Positions 43,111-54,600 of a DNA stretch of 64,000 nt are shown here, one piece after another. A model generated the notes under the pieces. That model did no database searches. It saw only the letters and a program-made list of their open reading frames with translations, and was not told the DNA's origin. A program made the translations under genes and the position numbers. Numbering within the stretch: the first letter of the stretch is position 1; every line of letters starts with the position of its first letter. The stretch lies in contig MU001505.1 in the NCBI GenBank assembly GCA_010093485.1, forward strand, positions 647,375 through 711,374, read 5' to 3'. This DNA comes from Karstenula rhodostoma CBS 690.94 (lineage: Eukaryota > Ascomycota > Dothideomycetes > Pleosporales > Didymosphaeriaceae).

Positions 43111-44574
43111 GTGGACGCGGCCTCGTGATGCTCAACGGGCAGGTCGTCGTCGAGTCTCGCGAGTGTGTCGAGTGACTACTTGCGCAGCAGTTCTGTGTGT
43201 CTCCTGGACGTGAAACAAAGCACGGGCACGTCACGGGGGGTTGTCTGCGTCGGCAAGCGGTCGCGCAAGTGAGAGAGGTGAAACGGCGACGGAAGAATAC
43301 GAAAGCGAGGGGCAGGGTCGAGACGACTCGTTGCGCTGCATCAGGGAGCACGACGAAGAGGAAGAGGGCGAGGGCGGCGGTTGTCGGTGGCTGGGCGAGG
43401 GGTGCCTTCCCAGCGCCCGCTCGCGCTGACTGAAGTTGGGCTCAAGCTAGTGTTGCTGGATGACATGCAGCTCGAACTGCGTCGAAGGAGATCGACAGCG
43501 CTCCCGCTCCTGCCTCAGCCTTACGCATACGGCCTGTGACGACGCCGCCGCCTGCCTGCCTCCGCCCCACGGCGCTCTGCACCAACAATCCTTCTCTCAA
43601 GGGCCGCCTTGTCGCCTCCAGGTTTCTCGTCGTGGTAGCTCCGTCACAACATCTCGGCAGCCCTGACGCCATGTACAACTCGTGCAGGCTGTTGTGCACG
43701 GCCCGCATGTAGATTGCAGGACGCAGGCAAGAGATGACGAAGCATCCAATCTTCTCGCGTCACGTGAAAGCTAGCCCTCCAGGGCTCCAGCTCCATGTAT
43801 CCATGCACTTATTCCATGGAGCCAGATTTAGCTCCCGATTCTGTACATGCATTGCATGTTAAATTACCCTGGAGTACATTGTCTTCCTATTCACCTGCCA
43901 ACCAATCTCTTTGTTCACACGAGAGGTCCTGTCACTGTCCCAAGTAGCCCAATCCCCCGCCTATGTCAGCAACGAGCATAAATCTAGCGTAGCAATGACA
44001 GCCACGCGGATAGTTTCGTACCCGCAGTCTCTCGCTTCCATACGCTTCATACAGTATCACGGAACACAAGAAGAGATAGTTTGTCCGGTTCGGTACAGAC
44101 GAGATATGTCGTCCGCGACTGGAAGCAATCCTTCGACCTGTCCGGTCCTGGCATGGATAACTCTGGCGAACGATACTGACTCTCGTTCTAGGATATAATT
44201 CAATTACTGTAGTAACCTGTGACTGGCACTGCAAACGAACGACTTAGACTTATCCGGTCGCCCACCCTCACGGCGCACATGCAGACCCACCAAGATCAAT
44301 GGACTGAACCGCAGTTAGCTTTACGGTGTCTAGTAGGGGCCCCCTTTTGCAGTGTTTGTCATGACGGGTTTGAGGCTTCTGGCGTCGCGCGCGTACCTCG
44401 CTATCGTTGGTACAACCACGGGGCAACCGAATTCACCTACCTGGAATAACAAACGCTCTAGCGGGGCTTTGCAAACACAAGCTCCATTCCCCCTCAGTCT
44501 CCCGTTGTTTCCTTGGATCGCCACTCTCGCTGACCGCAATCATCCCCGAACTCGCCGGACTCTCGCTAACCACA
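43111..44574. promoter_or_regulatory. Divergent intergenic region, TCP11 / membrane protein
   Basis: 1.46 kb without a supported gene. Purine-rich on the plus strand at 43.25-43.4 kb next to the TCP11 start, which is a pyrimidine-rich leader in that gene's direction. Confidence 0.4.
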
Positions 44575-45737
44575 ATGATCCCCAAGCTCGCCGACTCCGG
44601 CTACCCAGTGTTCGTTGCTACATCAGTCTTCGTTGCTGTTGCGACGATCGCGTTTGGACTTCGCGCTTGGGCTCGGCTGCTTATCGGTGCCTGGGGCATT
44701 GATGATTGGCTTATGCTCGTCGGATGGTAAGTGGCCTCCCAACATGCGTTACAATTCTGACAATCGAGGCTTCTTTTCTTGTCGCAACCAATCATGACCC
44801 CGTTCTCGCGCGTTGGTAGTTACCACTCACATGACCCGGCGGAAGCAGGTATTAGCCTTACAATCGCGGAATATGAGAGTGGACTCAAGTGGCGCTTTTT
44901 CATCGACCTGCTATACACGGTGAACACCACCATCATCAAGTGCTCGATCTGTTGTCTCATGCTCCGCATTGTCCGACACAACACTCATCGACGGATTTTC
45001 AAAGGCGTGATCTACATCTCAATCATAGGCGCCTTGGTCCGGATCATCGTTTGGGTCGCCCGTTGCGAGAAATTTGAGGACAATTGGAGAGACCCACACA
45101 ATTTCGAGAAAGGTGCATCTTGTAGTTCCCAAAAACTATTGACAGACGTCAGCATCTTCTTCAGCAGTATTTGCATAGCTACCGACTTCGTTTGTGCGAT
45201 CTTCCCGGCGTTCTTCGTCAGGGAGCTGCATATGTGCTACAAGCAAAAGGTCTACCTCAGCATCATGCTCGGTCTCGGTCTATTGTAAGTCTTCAGTTTC
45301 TCGAACAATACAAGCATGCTAAACAAAGCCACAGCGCCTCCATCGCCACAATCACCCGAGTACCATTCCTCGTCAGGTACCAAGATCCAGATGAATTCCT
45401 CGCCAAGCTTCCCCCCATCGCCATCTTATCGAATCTCGAGATCATGCTAGGCATCATTGGCGCGTGCATAGCAACTATGCGTCCACTACTGCGATTCATC
45501 CCTAGCCTGGGCGCAGAAATGATGTCCTTTGGCAGCCAAGGAACGCCAAACAAGGTCTACAGAATGTGCCACATGGGAACAGAGAGCGGGATCCAAGAGG
45601 GACAGCAAAACGACATGGACAGAATCGGCAGTCGGGCGCTTATGCTTCCTCAGCGTCCTCCTAGCGCCCAAGTCAAGGACGAGACAGCCGGACACGTTTA
45701 CATGTGCAGGCAGTTTCCAACGGTGGCGGACAAATAG
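44575..45737 (+). CDS. Fungal rhodopsin-fold integral membrane protein (356 aa)
   Basis: Proposed exons are 44575-44726, 44769-45284 and 45335-45737. The protein has several hydrophobic helices (VFVATSVFVAVATIAFGL; WRFFIDLLYTVNTTIIKCSICCLMLRI; VIYISIIGALVRIIVWV; SIFFSSICIATDFVCAIFPAFF; YLSIMLGLGLFASIATITRVPFL; IEIMLGIIGACIATMRPLL-like). Family signatures present are 'RAWARLLI..WGIDDWLMLVGW', an 'LRI' after helix 3, and the final 'E.MLGIIGACIATMRPLLR', characteristic of the large rhodopsin-domain (SAT4/PTH11-like) group of moulds. Some relatives act as surface sensors; most are uncharacterised. The first intron is uncertain: acceptor GAG at 44766-44768 keeps an extra hydrophobic stretch, while GTAG at about 44817-44820 would remove it. 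The C-terminal 70 residues are hydrophilic. Confidence 0.78.
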
Positions 45738-46212
45738 CTCAACACATGCTACTCCGCTCGAGGTATCGTACTGATGATTTTCGCAGATTGGACGCATCTT
45801 GGAAATTGGATGCAAGACATTCTGTAGCAGATGGCTACATACCATTTGCATAACCGCCTAATAATATAAGCGGTCCAAAACGCACCCCTGCCATTCTCAC
45901 GTCGCTTGTAAACTTGATGTTGAGATTTCTGGGCCGCGTCTCACCAGCATCCTGGAGATTATCAGAAGAGCACCCAAACCCATCCGTCGTCCCGCTGAAA
46001 GTCGGTTCCGCAACACACAGTGAAATAACAATGAGCAAGCCATGAACCCGCATTCTCATACATTGACACCAAGAGCCCAAACGTGTTGCACGCCTCATTT
46101 TCCCTACCTCTCTCTCCCCAAAGCAAAAAGACTCACACCCCACAACAAACACCATACATACTATCACTGTCACAAGAGGACAGCAAAGCCACGGGACAAA
46201 AAGCGAAATTCA
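45738..46212. other. Intergenic region before tRNA
   Basis: No gene seen. Contains the 3' UTR of the membrane protein gene and, at 46198-46202, the T-run terminator of the minus-strand tRNA. Confidence 0.4.
46198..46202 (-). terminator. RNA polymerase III terminator (T5)
   Basis: Five T on the minus strand, 11 bases after the tRNA 3' end; the usual Pol III stop signal. Confidence 0.8.
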
Positions 46213-46303
46213 CTCCCCCGCGTGGGCTCGAACCACGAACCTCCCGATCGCCGAACCAAGTGGTTTAACAGTCGGACGCGCTAGCCAATTGCGCCACGGA
46301 GGA
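46213..46303 (-). tRNA. tRNA-Asn (GUU) with 17-nt intron
   Basis: Read on the minus strand. A seven-pair acceptor stem (TCCTCCG with CGGGGGA, one T-G wobble) is followed by discriminator G. The D-arm is GCGC-AATTGGCTA-GCGC, the anticodon stem TCCGA/TCGGG, and the T-arm CGTGG-TTCGAGC-CCACG. The anticodon GTT is at 46269-46267. An intron of about 17 nt (46265-46249) lies after position 37, where eukaryotic nuclear tRNA introns are always found and where tRNA splicing endonuclease cuts. The 3' CCA is not encoded, as expected for a nuclear gene. Confidence 0.92.
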
Positions 46304-47197
46304 TGTTGATTTGCTAATTGATAAAGGTTTTCATAAATATTGCATTATCTACCCGAAAACATTTTCCAGTAGAAAGATGTTCGAGTTGATTGGGGATAAG
46401 GGCTGATAGGTGGGTAAGAGATTTGTGGGTGGCAGGGGTTAGTGTGGGGAGAGAGAGAGAGGGTGCAGTATGATTGGTGGCAGTAGCGAGGGGGATCGTT
46501 GCTCCGTACGCACTTGAGTGGGAACTGGGGTAGGGGACTTTCAACTTCTCCGTCGCTCTGACGGGGAGTTGAAAGTCCATTCTGGAAACTGCATGGTCGT
46601 GATCACGGTGGCTGTGGTCTGCATGCCGCTGTTGTGCATTTGACGAGTTTGCTCGTCTGTCTGGCTTGCGCGACGGCAATTGCTCGATGCACACGCTTTA
46701 GACTTGCACGGAGCAAAGTTGAGAACGGATAGGGCAGGTTTGCTACGATTTGATTTGATATATACTACATCGCACGCGGTGTACTAGTACGGGGGTTAGG
46801 ACTTCGCGATCTGTCAGACGTTTAGATTGTAGGATAGATTCACATTGTTTAATCAGTTACAACGCATATGTCGAGCGTGTGTCTTACGTGAGTGTGCAGG
46901 CGCAGTCAGGAGAAGGCTTGTGGTTGTGACGCTGCGGGTTGAGTGGGGTCAGGGCGATCAGTCGCTGCATCAGACCCAGTCGCGGAGGTGCATTGCGGGG
47001 ACTTGATCCTCAGATTCCACATAGCCTGCTAGCTACCGATGACGCTCGAAGAGAAAGCCTCCCAGCCAATTTAATTTCCGGTCTATGGGATGAGGTATGC
47101 ACGGCCAGTGTGAGTTCATTGCAAGTGCGTCAAAAGCACCTTTCTAACGTATATTTGAGTCGATTCTCGTTCGAATCTCCAACCTAAGCAACGTGAA
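46304..47197. other. Intergenic region
   Basis: 894 bp between the tRNA and the 3' end of the Dabb gene. No gene recognised. Confidence 0.4.
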
Positions 47198-47802
47198 CTA
47201 GATCCCTATGTCCTTGTGCATGAACACACCGTTCTGAAAATCCACAACGACTGCCTTCTCGATAGAAGGCCCTGCTGCCTTCTTGAAAGCATCATGTACA
47301 GGGTCCTGGTTGGCGTAGTAGTCGCGGTCTTCGTTGGAAGAGAATTGCAAGATGAAAGCATGACTCAAGCCCTCCTACCACAGTTGTTAGCTTGTTGTTA
47401 GGTTGTTATCCAGAACTTAGCACAGTACCTGTAGGTTTTCGGGCGAATTGTTTTTCCCACCAGTTATCGAGGTGATGTATGGCGCTCCTGTTGTAGGGTG
47501 GATGCATGACTTTTGGAGGCTGAGCATTTGCAAGGTGATCTGTGCACGGAGTTAGTGATACGCGTTACTTTGGATGCAAGGTCTTGTACATCTTTCAGAT
47601 CGGCAGATGCTACGCCGTCCTTGAATTTGAAGAGGACAATATGCGTAGTCAGCTGTGTGAGCGCAGCCTGCGGACTCTCCTTGAACGACGAAGTAGCAAA
47701 GATGGAAGCGAACGACCCTTGATGCGCTTTGGCGAGCAGGAAGATGATGAGGACGAGGAGGCACAGTGCTGCGCCCATGAGGGAACGATTTCTAAAGATC
47801 AT
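47198..47802 (-). CDS. Stress-responsive alpha/beta barrel (Dabb) protein with N-terminal anchor (166 aa)
   Basis: Three exons: 47802-47590, 47539-47429 and 47374-47198, with 50- and 54-nt introns. Residues 9-24 (MGAALCLLVLIIFLLA) are a signal anchor or signal peptide. The Dabb domain starts at THIVLFKFKDGV and continues 'QKSCIHPTTGAPYITSITGGKNNSPENLQ' and 'EGLSHAFILQFSSNEDRDYYANQDPVHDAFKKAAGPSIEKAVVVDFQNGVF'. Dabb proteins are small dimeric ferredoxin-like barrels. Some are enzymes (plant olivetolic acid cyclase, bacterial monooxygenase-like), and many fungal members are of unknown role. The first donor is taken as GTACAAG after Asp71 because it gives the conserved spacing; a later GTAACG donor would leave a 29-nt intron, too short to splice. 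The membrane anchor is unusual for the family. Confidence 0.82.
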
Positions 47803-48358
47803 TGCTGCGGACGATTGGAAGTACGCTTCCAGACTCCCGTCTGATGGAAGTAGATATGCAACAACTTCGCTCGTGGACCGCCTGCTTCACACACCGGCCA
47901 AAGCTCTCCACAGTGTTCTTCCGTCGGAATCTGCCCATGCTGGTCTAACCCGAATTGGCGCGCCTGACCTCGGTTGACGAGACGAGCTCCAGGGAGCTTG
48001 GGCCACATGCTTCCTCGAAAAACAGGAATGACGTCTTTCGAAAGACCGGCCTCGCCAAAGCCATGCAATTTCATCATGGACGATTAGGACTCGCGCAGGG
48101 TACGCACTGATGCCACTAAGACGCATTGGTGACGCTGTTGCGGGTTGCAAACCTGGCTGCCATTGGAAGCATGTTGTTATGGGCTTGGCACCACCAATGC
48201 CATAGTTATGACGTAACGAATCAATAGGGTCAGGTGAAGGGCCATCACGCTTGGAGGTACAAAAGCTGGGCGTGTGCCTTGTCCCTCGACCTCTCTACTC
48301 CAAACTCCATCACCAATACCACACTTTCCGAAACTTCATCACATTCCAATCCATCACA
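47803..48358. promoter_or_regulatory. Divergent intergenic region, Dabb gene / DUF1761-like gene
   Basis: 556 bp, no gene seen. A C/A/T-rich leader precedes the plus-strand start from about 48280. Confidence 0.4.
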
Positions 48359-49000
48359 ATGGCCTCTCTCTCGTGTAAGCTGCTCTCTTCTCCCAGTGAT
48401 CGCGAGCGACTTCGATCGCCGGTTGCGCGAGCTCTGCCACCAATGCAGCTCAACACGCACACGCATCAACAACACGCTCAGAACCATCTCTAACGTTTCC
48501 CCACCAGACCTCCCCCCCGTTAAGCCCTCGGCCATCGCCCTCGGCACCGCCTTCAACCACGCCGTCTCGCTCGCCGTCCTCGGCCCCGTCTTCGGCGACT
48601 CCTACCGCCGCGCCCAGGCTGCCAACTCCAAGGAGGAGTTCTTCAACTCCAAGGAGGCTGCCACCGCCGCCGCCTCGTGGGGATCTTCCCTCGCTGGCTC
48701 CGCCATCCAGGCCTACGGTGTTGGTGCTTTGATCAACGCTACCGGTACCCTCACCTACAAGGGCGCTGCTTACCTCGGTTCCCTCATCTTCTTCGCCTCC
48801 GCTGCTCCTTCGGTATAAACTCCCCGCTGCAATGGTCATTGGCAATAGCAACTAACATACACCAGGTCGTCTCCCAGGTCCTCACCGAGAAGCGTCCCCT
48901 TGACACCATTGCCGTCGGTGCCCTCGCCCGCGTCTTCGAGACTGTCGGTCTCTCCCTGTTCCTCACCTACTGGGGAACCAGGACCAACCCCTTCGAGTAA
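48359..49000 (+). CDS. Small DUF1761-like membrane protein (151 aa)
   Basis: Three exons: a 16-nt first exon 48359-48374, then 48508-48812 and 48866-49000. The first intron is 133 nt, the second 53 nt. The product has a short N-terminus (MASLSYLPPVKPS) and about four hydrophobic stretches: ALGTAFNHAVSLAVLGPVFG, ASWGSSLAGSAIQAYGVGALI, GAAYLGSLIFFASAAPSVVSQ and DTIAVGALARVFETVGLSLFLTYW. The last two, with 'EKRPLDTIAVGA' between them, resemble the C-terminal half of DUF1761 membrane proteins. Function is unknown. The tiny first exon ending in TCGT with donor GTAAGC is the only arrangement that gives an ATG in frame. Strong codon bias towards C-ending codons and a CA-rich leader suggest good expression. 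Confidence 0.78.
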
Positions 49001-49540
49001 ATGTCTTCTCTTTTATTAGCGGTGTCAGGATCTTTCCGGGCATAGATTGAAATGCCTACTTGTGCTGCGGACACGACGAGATTATGAAAAGCCTTGAGAG
49101 GCCTGTGCAAGCATGATTGTAACAATATCACTCAAATGAAATGCATAATCCAATGTCGTTTTGATCTGCGTGCTCTTTCCATGTGCTCTCCCTACGTCTA
49201 ATTTTTCGTAATGCATGCCACTCGGGTAAACTCGATCTTTACATGAACCTACGGCTATCTACGGCTACAATTCCTCTCGGAATACGTTACCCTGTATCTT
49301 CAGGGAAAGGCTCACCTTCGTCAAACTTTTTCGCAATAAAAGTGGTACGTATGCGTCGCAGCAACAATGTTACAAAGGTGTTAATTGGCAGTAACTTCGT
49401 AGATGTATCGTTACAGGAATGTTCACCACATTTGGGACTTCTGAAAGCATGTTCGAAAATATCAAATTGCATGTACCCTATTGAAGTCTGCTCTTGTTCT
49501 TCCACCAACTCATCCCCCAAAACACTTCGTTCTGACATCG
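49001..49540. other. Convergent intergenic region
   Basis: 540 bp, AT-rich, no gene seen; 3' UTRs of two converging genes. Confidence 0.4.
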
Positions 49541-51200
49541 TCATCGGGTTTGCACACGCCACATGCGATACTGCGCCCTTTTCGTTCGATAGTCAACCAC
49601 AGCTATGGGCACCGGGTTCTGTCTGGAAGCTGACAACAACGGGACCGGCCATACCTCACTATCTTCTCCTTTGTTCCGACTCCGGCTAAGGGTTACAGTG
49701 AGAATGCTCAAAAGTGGACTGAGTTTGTTTCGAGTATGTGTGCGAACTACCCGAGTCAGTGAGCCCCTTCTGGAACGAGTCGTGGTCACACATACCGGAT
49801 CGTGAGGTTCAAAGCAAGTAAACAAATGAATCTCCAGCACATAAGGCAAATTCGGAATGACTATGTACGGAAGTCCGTGGCGTGTTGAAGGTTCCGCGCC
49901 CGGGTGGTACTTCTGACCGAGTTGAAACATCTGCTTCATTTCGGTGGTCTGAATATACACTTCTTTCAGAGCTGGGCAGTGTTTTTCGAGGCTCATGGTA
50001 ATCTCTTGTTCTTGAAGAAGCTGGTTCTGACTTCCTGGACAACACTCAGGCTCCACGCGCAGCCAGAGATGTCGGATGGCAGGGGGCAGGTTGGCGAATG
50101 ATCCGAGTCGCCTAGCATCGATGCGCAACCCTTCGAGTTTCGTAAACGGTTGAAAGCTTCCAAAGTTTAGGAGATTGCCGCTGCAGCAGAGGTCCATCTC
50201 AGTAGGGTATAGTACGTCCATGAGATAGACATCCAAAAAGACCAGGGAATGAGCTTGACACATCAGGACGGACTTGAGCTCTCGTGGTGTAATATAAGGT
50301 TCAAACCACGCGTCCTCCGGATTTGATATGTATGCAAAGTACTTGAGATCCGAGACACCTAATAGTATCTTTCTGAAATGGTCGACGTCAACAAGCGTAC
50401 AATGCTGCAAATAGAGACCGGTAAGATGTGACATGCGAGGAATTGGCTTGATCATATCGTCCCCATTCTCGAGCCAATATCTCATCGAGAACCAATTGAT
50501 GTGGAAGATGTTTATTGTAGGCAGGAAGAGAAATCCAGTGAAACTTGACAGCTCTCGCGACGTGGATCCATCTGGTATTGTGATAGCTTCTAGAGCGGGA
50601 AACATCTTCTGCACATCTTGAGCTGAGTATTGGTAGCCCGGAAACAGAACGCCCATGCTTGGATGTGGGTATGGAGGATTGAATATGACTACCCGAAGAT
50701 TACGAAGTTGCATGAGTAAGATTGATAGAATGGCGAATACTCCTCGCTCCTGGACCATAGCTGTCCAGGATGCTGCTTGCGGAAAGATTGCTTCGTTCGT
50801 CTGGGAAAAGAGAGAGACATCGTTTGTGTCCAGCTGTGGCATTTCAGGATCGGCTCCACCATGGAAATCGAGGTCAATAGCTCGGACCAATGCTGCAAGA
50901 TCCTCTCGCTGGAGAACTGTCCTGGTAAATTGGACCACATTCCAGGCGATTTGATAGACAGCGCCCACAAGTGGGGTGTCTTTGAGTTCTGGTATACTGA
51001 ATAGGTTGAACAGGGCCGGCTGTGCCACGTTTCTCAAGACCTTGGACGTCAAGCACAAGTTGTAGAGCGCCTTATGATCTTCGCCTCATGCGGAGTTCGG
51101 CAGCAATCTGGTGCAATAGCTCAGCCGCTAGGCCAAGCAGCAGTGACGGGCATCCTAGGCTCTCCACAACGGTTTCGGATTCGTTGCGTGTTGCCGCCAT
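49541..51200 (-). pseudogene. F-box/LRR-like protein gene, frameshifted in the F-box
   Basis: The 5' part (from ATG at 51200) encodes 'MAATRNESETVVESLGCPSLL', then the first half of an F-box (LAAELLHQIAAEL). It runs into a stop at 51072. The second half of the F-box (DHKALYNLCLTSKVLRNVAQPALFNLF) continues in another frame, with no GT..AG intron that could join them. The two halves abut at about 51077-51090, so a one-base insertion or deletion is the simplest cause. Downstream, about 450 residues of divergent leucine-rich sequence remain open to 49541. A 3' intron with donor GTATGT at about 49798 may end the protein earlier (stop near 49659). F-box proteins are substrate adaptors of SCF ubiquitin ligases. 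It is either a recent pseudogene or a sequence error. Confidence 0.7.
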
Positions 51201-51623
51201 AGCGGTATCACTACTCGCAGAGGATGTCACGCTGGAAAAAGTGAAGTTGAAATGGATGAGAGACAACTGCTGCGCGTTTTCCGTCGCAAGGACTGAGGCG
51301 ACGAGTGAGAGGTCGAGGTCGAGGTGGGCCGCGCCTTTTACGTTCGTGGGCTGTCACGTCATGCCACCCCAAACGGCAACGACTGCCTCCCTAGGCAAGA
51401 GCGCAGGGCAGAGAACCGTCCTGTCTGGTTAGCCCGATACTTGAGTAGACTCGAAGTATTCTAATCCATTAGTGAACCCGAGGATTGGAAACCTAAGAAC
51501 TTATGCACAAAAGATATTCTATATCCTATCCAGGCGGCGAACAATCACAAGCCAGTGACAACGCAAATTTGTGGAAAGAAAAAAAACCTCCTTAAGCATC
51601 TCCTCCCTCCCCTCCCTTTCCAT
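51201..51623. other. Intergenic region upstream of the F-box gene
   Basis: 423 bp with no gene. Contains the 3' UTR of the STAND gene and the promoter of the F-box gene. Confidence 0.4.
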
Positions 51624-54600
51624 CTATATCATCCCACGGCCCCCCCTCCACCCCCAAACCAACCCAGGATCCTCCCTAACCCTATGTCCCCACCCCTCCC
51701 TCACCGCGTTCAACCCCTCACTCAACTCTCTCACCCCATGCACCACCCACCTCAGTTCTCTCCCTTCCACCGTGGCGGGCGGCGTTCTGCTCTTCACCGT
51801 CTCCAACAGCGGAACGAGCCTCGACAAGTTGGGCGGAAGGTTGTAGCGCCAGGAGGCTTCGACCCAGGTTGTGACCGCGGCTCGGTCTGTGAGGAAGGTG
51901 GAGAGGGATGTGAGCCAGGGGTATTGCATTGATGCTGGCGGTGTCTGTGGAAAGGGAGAGGAAGAAGGTGATGTGAGGGCGCGGGTTAGGTGGATGGGCC
52001 AGCAGAGGGAGGCGTAGCGGAGGAAGGGGAGGGCGGCGTCCCATTGGGGTTGGCATGGAACATGTGTCGGGGAGGCGGATGTCGTCGATGATCCTGGGAC
52101 TGCGAGATGGTGTCCCGATATTGGAGGACCAGACGACAGAGATTTGTATCCGCTGTCACCTGATTTGTTTGTCCGCATGCTTGTCGCACTGCTCTGTGCA
52201 TGGGATGTCAGCAGGAGCTGAGATACATGCGGGTTGTTGGACTCCAGGGGTCTTTTTGGGATGTCGAAGGCGAGAAACGAGATGCAGACAGCTGCTAGAT
52301 GTGCGTGTGCGAGATTCTCGTCGTGGAGGCTGAATGAACTTGTTTGAGGGTCAACAACTTCGAGGTATTCTCTGACAGACTTGTGTGCGAAGGTGACATT
52401 GCAGGGCGTGACTTCAACCAGGTCGCAGGTCAGGCGTGGAATGACTTCGTTGGTGATGAAACTGGGTCCAAACTCGATAGTACGCTGGCCTGGATTGACG
52501 TTGATAGCTTTCTGGAACCCTGCCATACACGGCCGGTGGATCCCTAGCGCAAGTAGTCGAAAAACGCCGACTACAAAGCGCCTCTCTGCCTCTGGTCGAA
52601 ATTCGAGTAAAGCCAAGATATGGGTGTAGATAGCCTCCAAGCCGTCTAGCTCATAAGGCTTCTCCAGCTTCGCGCGGCGTTCGTCAGGGGATAAGACTGG
52701 CGACCGTAGGTATTTTAGAAGCGCGCTAGCCCAGAGAAAATTGCCTTTGCATGTTTGCGCAACAGCTGCGATCAGCGATCTGTCCATTGATATGCCAAAA
52801 TAGCCGTGGTCGGCAAGCTCGTAGAGGTTTCCGATAATGTAGGCTTCCACGTCATGCTTGTTGCTGTCGTTGCTCAGTGATATGACGTGAGGTGCGTCTG
52901 AGGCCCACTTGTGGTAACCATTGGGAATTCCAACGTGTGGCCGACCGAAAAGAACGACACGGGTATCAGACTTGCGGCAAAGCTCTGGGATGTATCGAAG
53001 CAGCAGCTTAATATCACTGCATTCGTCAATGCCATCAATGATGAGGAAAGTTGGGTGTTGACGAAGGAGTAGCGCAAGGGTTGACAGAACGTCGTCCGGG
53101 GTTGCTTTTTCGTGAGCGGGTGTTTTGCGTACAAGCAAGGATACGGCATCTAAGGTAGAACGATCATGACGGTGCGTATAGATAAGCTGGTCTGTCAGCG
53201 CTCTCAATGCATCGTCAGGGTGAATACAGTAGGAATGAGTTGCGCTGAAATGATAAAAAGCAGTGGAAGGTGATTCAGTCTCGTCGTCGATGTTTAAATT
53301 GCCTGCTTCGCTGCGGAGGTCGTCAATGACCATACCAGAAAGGTAGCTTTTGCCAAAGCCTGATTCAGCTGGTCATTTGTTAGCTCTCCATCTATTCCGT
53401 CAACCAGGCCTTTGCGTAATGCAGCAGCGATGCTCATCGCTGGGCAGTGGGTCGCAGCACAGAGGCCGAAGAACAAACTCGAACTCCTTCAGTAGCGACC
53501 AATGCTAGTCAAGCTTGTTAGCGAAGAGAGGTCAGCGAGTACCTTATAGACTTCTATACCCTAAAAGCAACTCGTCTGAAGTTGCGCTCTGCGACTCTAG
53601 CCGCTTTCAACGAGAGAGCCTGTCGACAAGCAGTTCGAGTTATACCTTCGGCCACTGTGTGTTCTGAGATTAGATTGCGGAAGTGGAGATTACCTTGTAC
53701 GAATAGAACTCTATGTTGCCAGTGATTTTCAAGGCGATCTGTGTCATTCGCAGATTCATCTTCAAAAGGAATGTTCTTCCAGCGACAGTACTTTTCGTTG
53801 TCGAGGAACCAAGCGCAAGTGTTGGGATGCCGTTGCCTAAGTCGGTACTCATAGACATCTCGGTAAGAGCAATTGCCATCCAGCCACGTCTTGATCCGAT
53901 CGATTCTTCTCACTGCACAACATCAGTATCAATCCTTTGTACAAGCACGCGAAGAACAAACTTTGTCTCGCCATCCTCTGCTGTCCAAGCTCCTCACTCT
54001 CTTCTCCCTCACTTTGCTTGTCAAGGGACTCTCTGTACTCAGCGCGGCACTTTTCTGTTACCGCGTACTCTGTCTCCGTACACCCAAGTTCTTTCTCCAG
54101 CCATTCTTTGTTCCTCACAAGCCTTGCCTCAAGCTGGGCGAAACGGGAGTCGAGCGGCCGCCACTGGTATGTAGGCGAAAACAAGCGATTATGGCGTAAT
54201 GGGTCCCCTGCAAACCGTTACTTGAGAAATTACATTCCTGCCTGACTCCTGGGTCGACACGGAAACCTGCCGCGAAGTCGCAATAAACTGTGCGACTTCT
54301 GCAATGTGAAACCCTTGTTCACGTGGGCCAATTATTGGTCGTCCATTTGCGCAAACGCCACAGAAAGCGTGCCCGATGGGGCTAATGCACCGGATGATTT
54401 TGAGATGGGAATTACAAACGGGCATGCCGAGGAGAAGTTTATACGTAAATATCACATACCGTGGGAGGTTCTGGTGAGCATCTCCTGGAGTTCCAGAAGA
54501 AACTGCGCCACGTCTGCAACGACATATGATACCGGCTCCAGATGTGACTCGCGCCCATGCCACTCCTGAAGATCTAATGTTCTTTTGCAAGCTGCAAGAA

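Noticed and set aside
49541..51060. Treating the F-box/LRR frame as an intact gene starting at a TTG codon
   Set aside because: A TTG start would omit half of the F-box, and the matching upstream half is present in another frame; a frameshift is the simpler reading.
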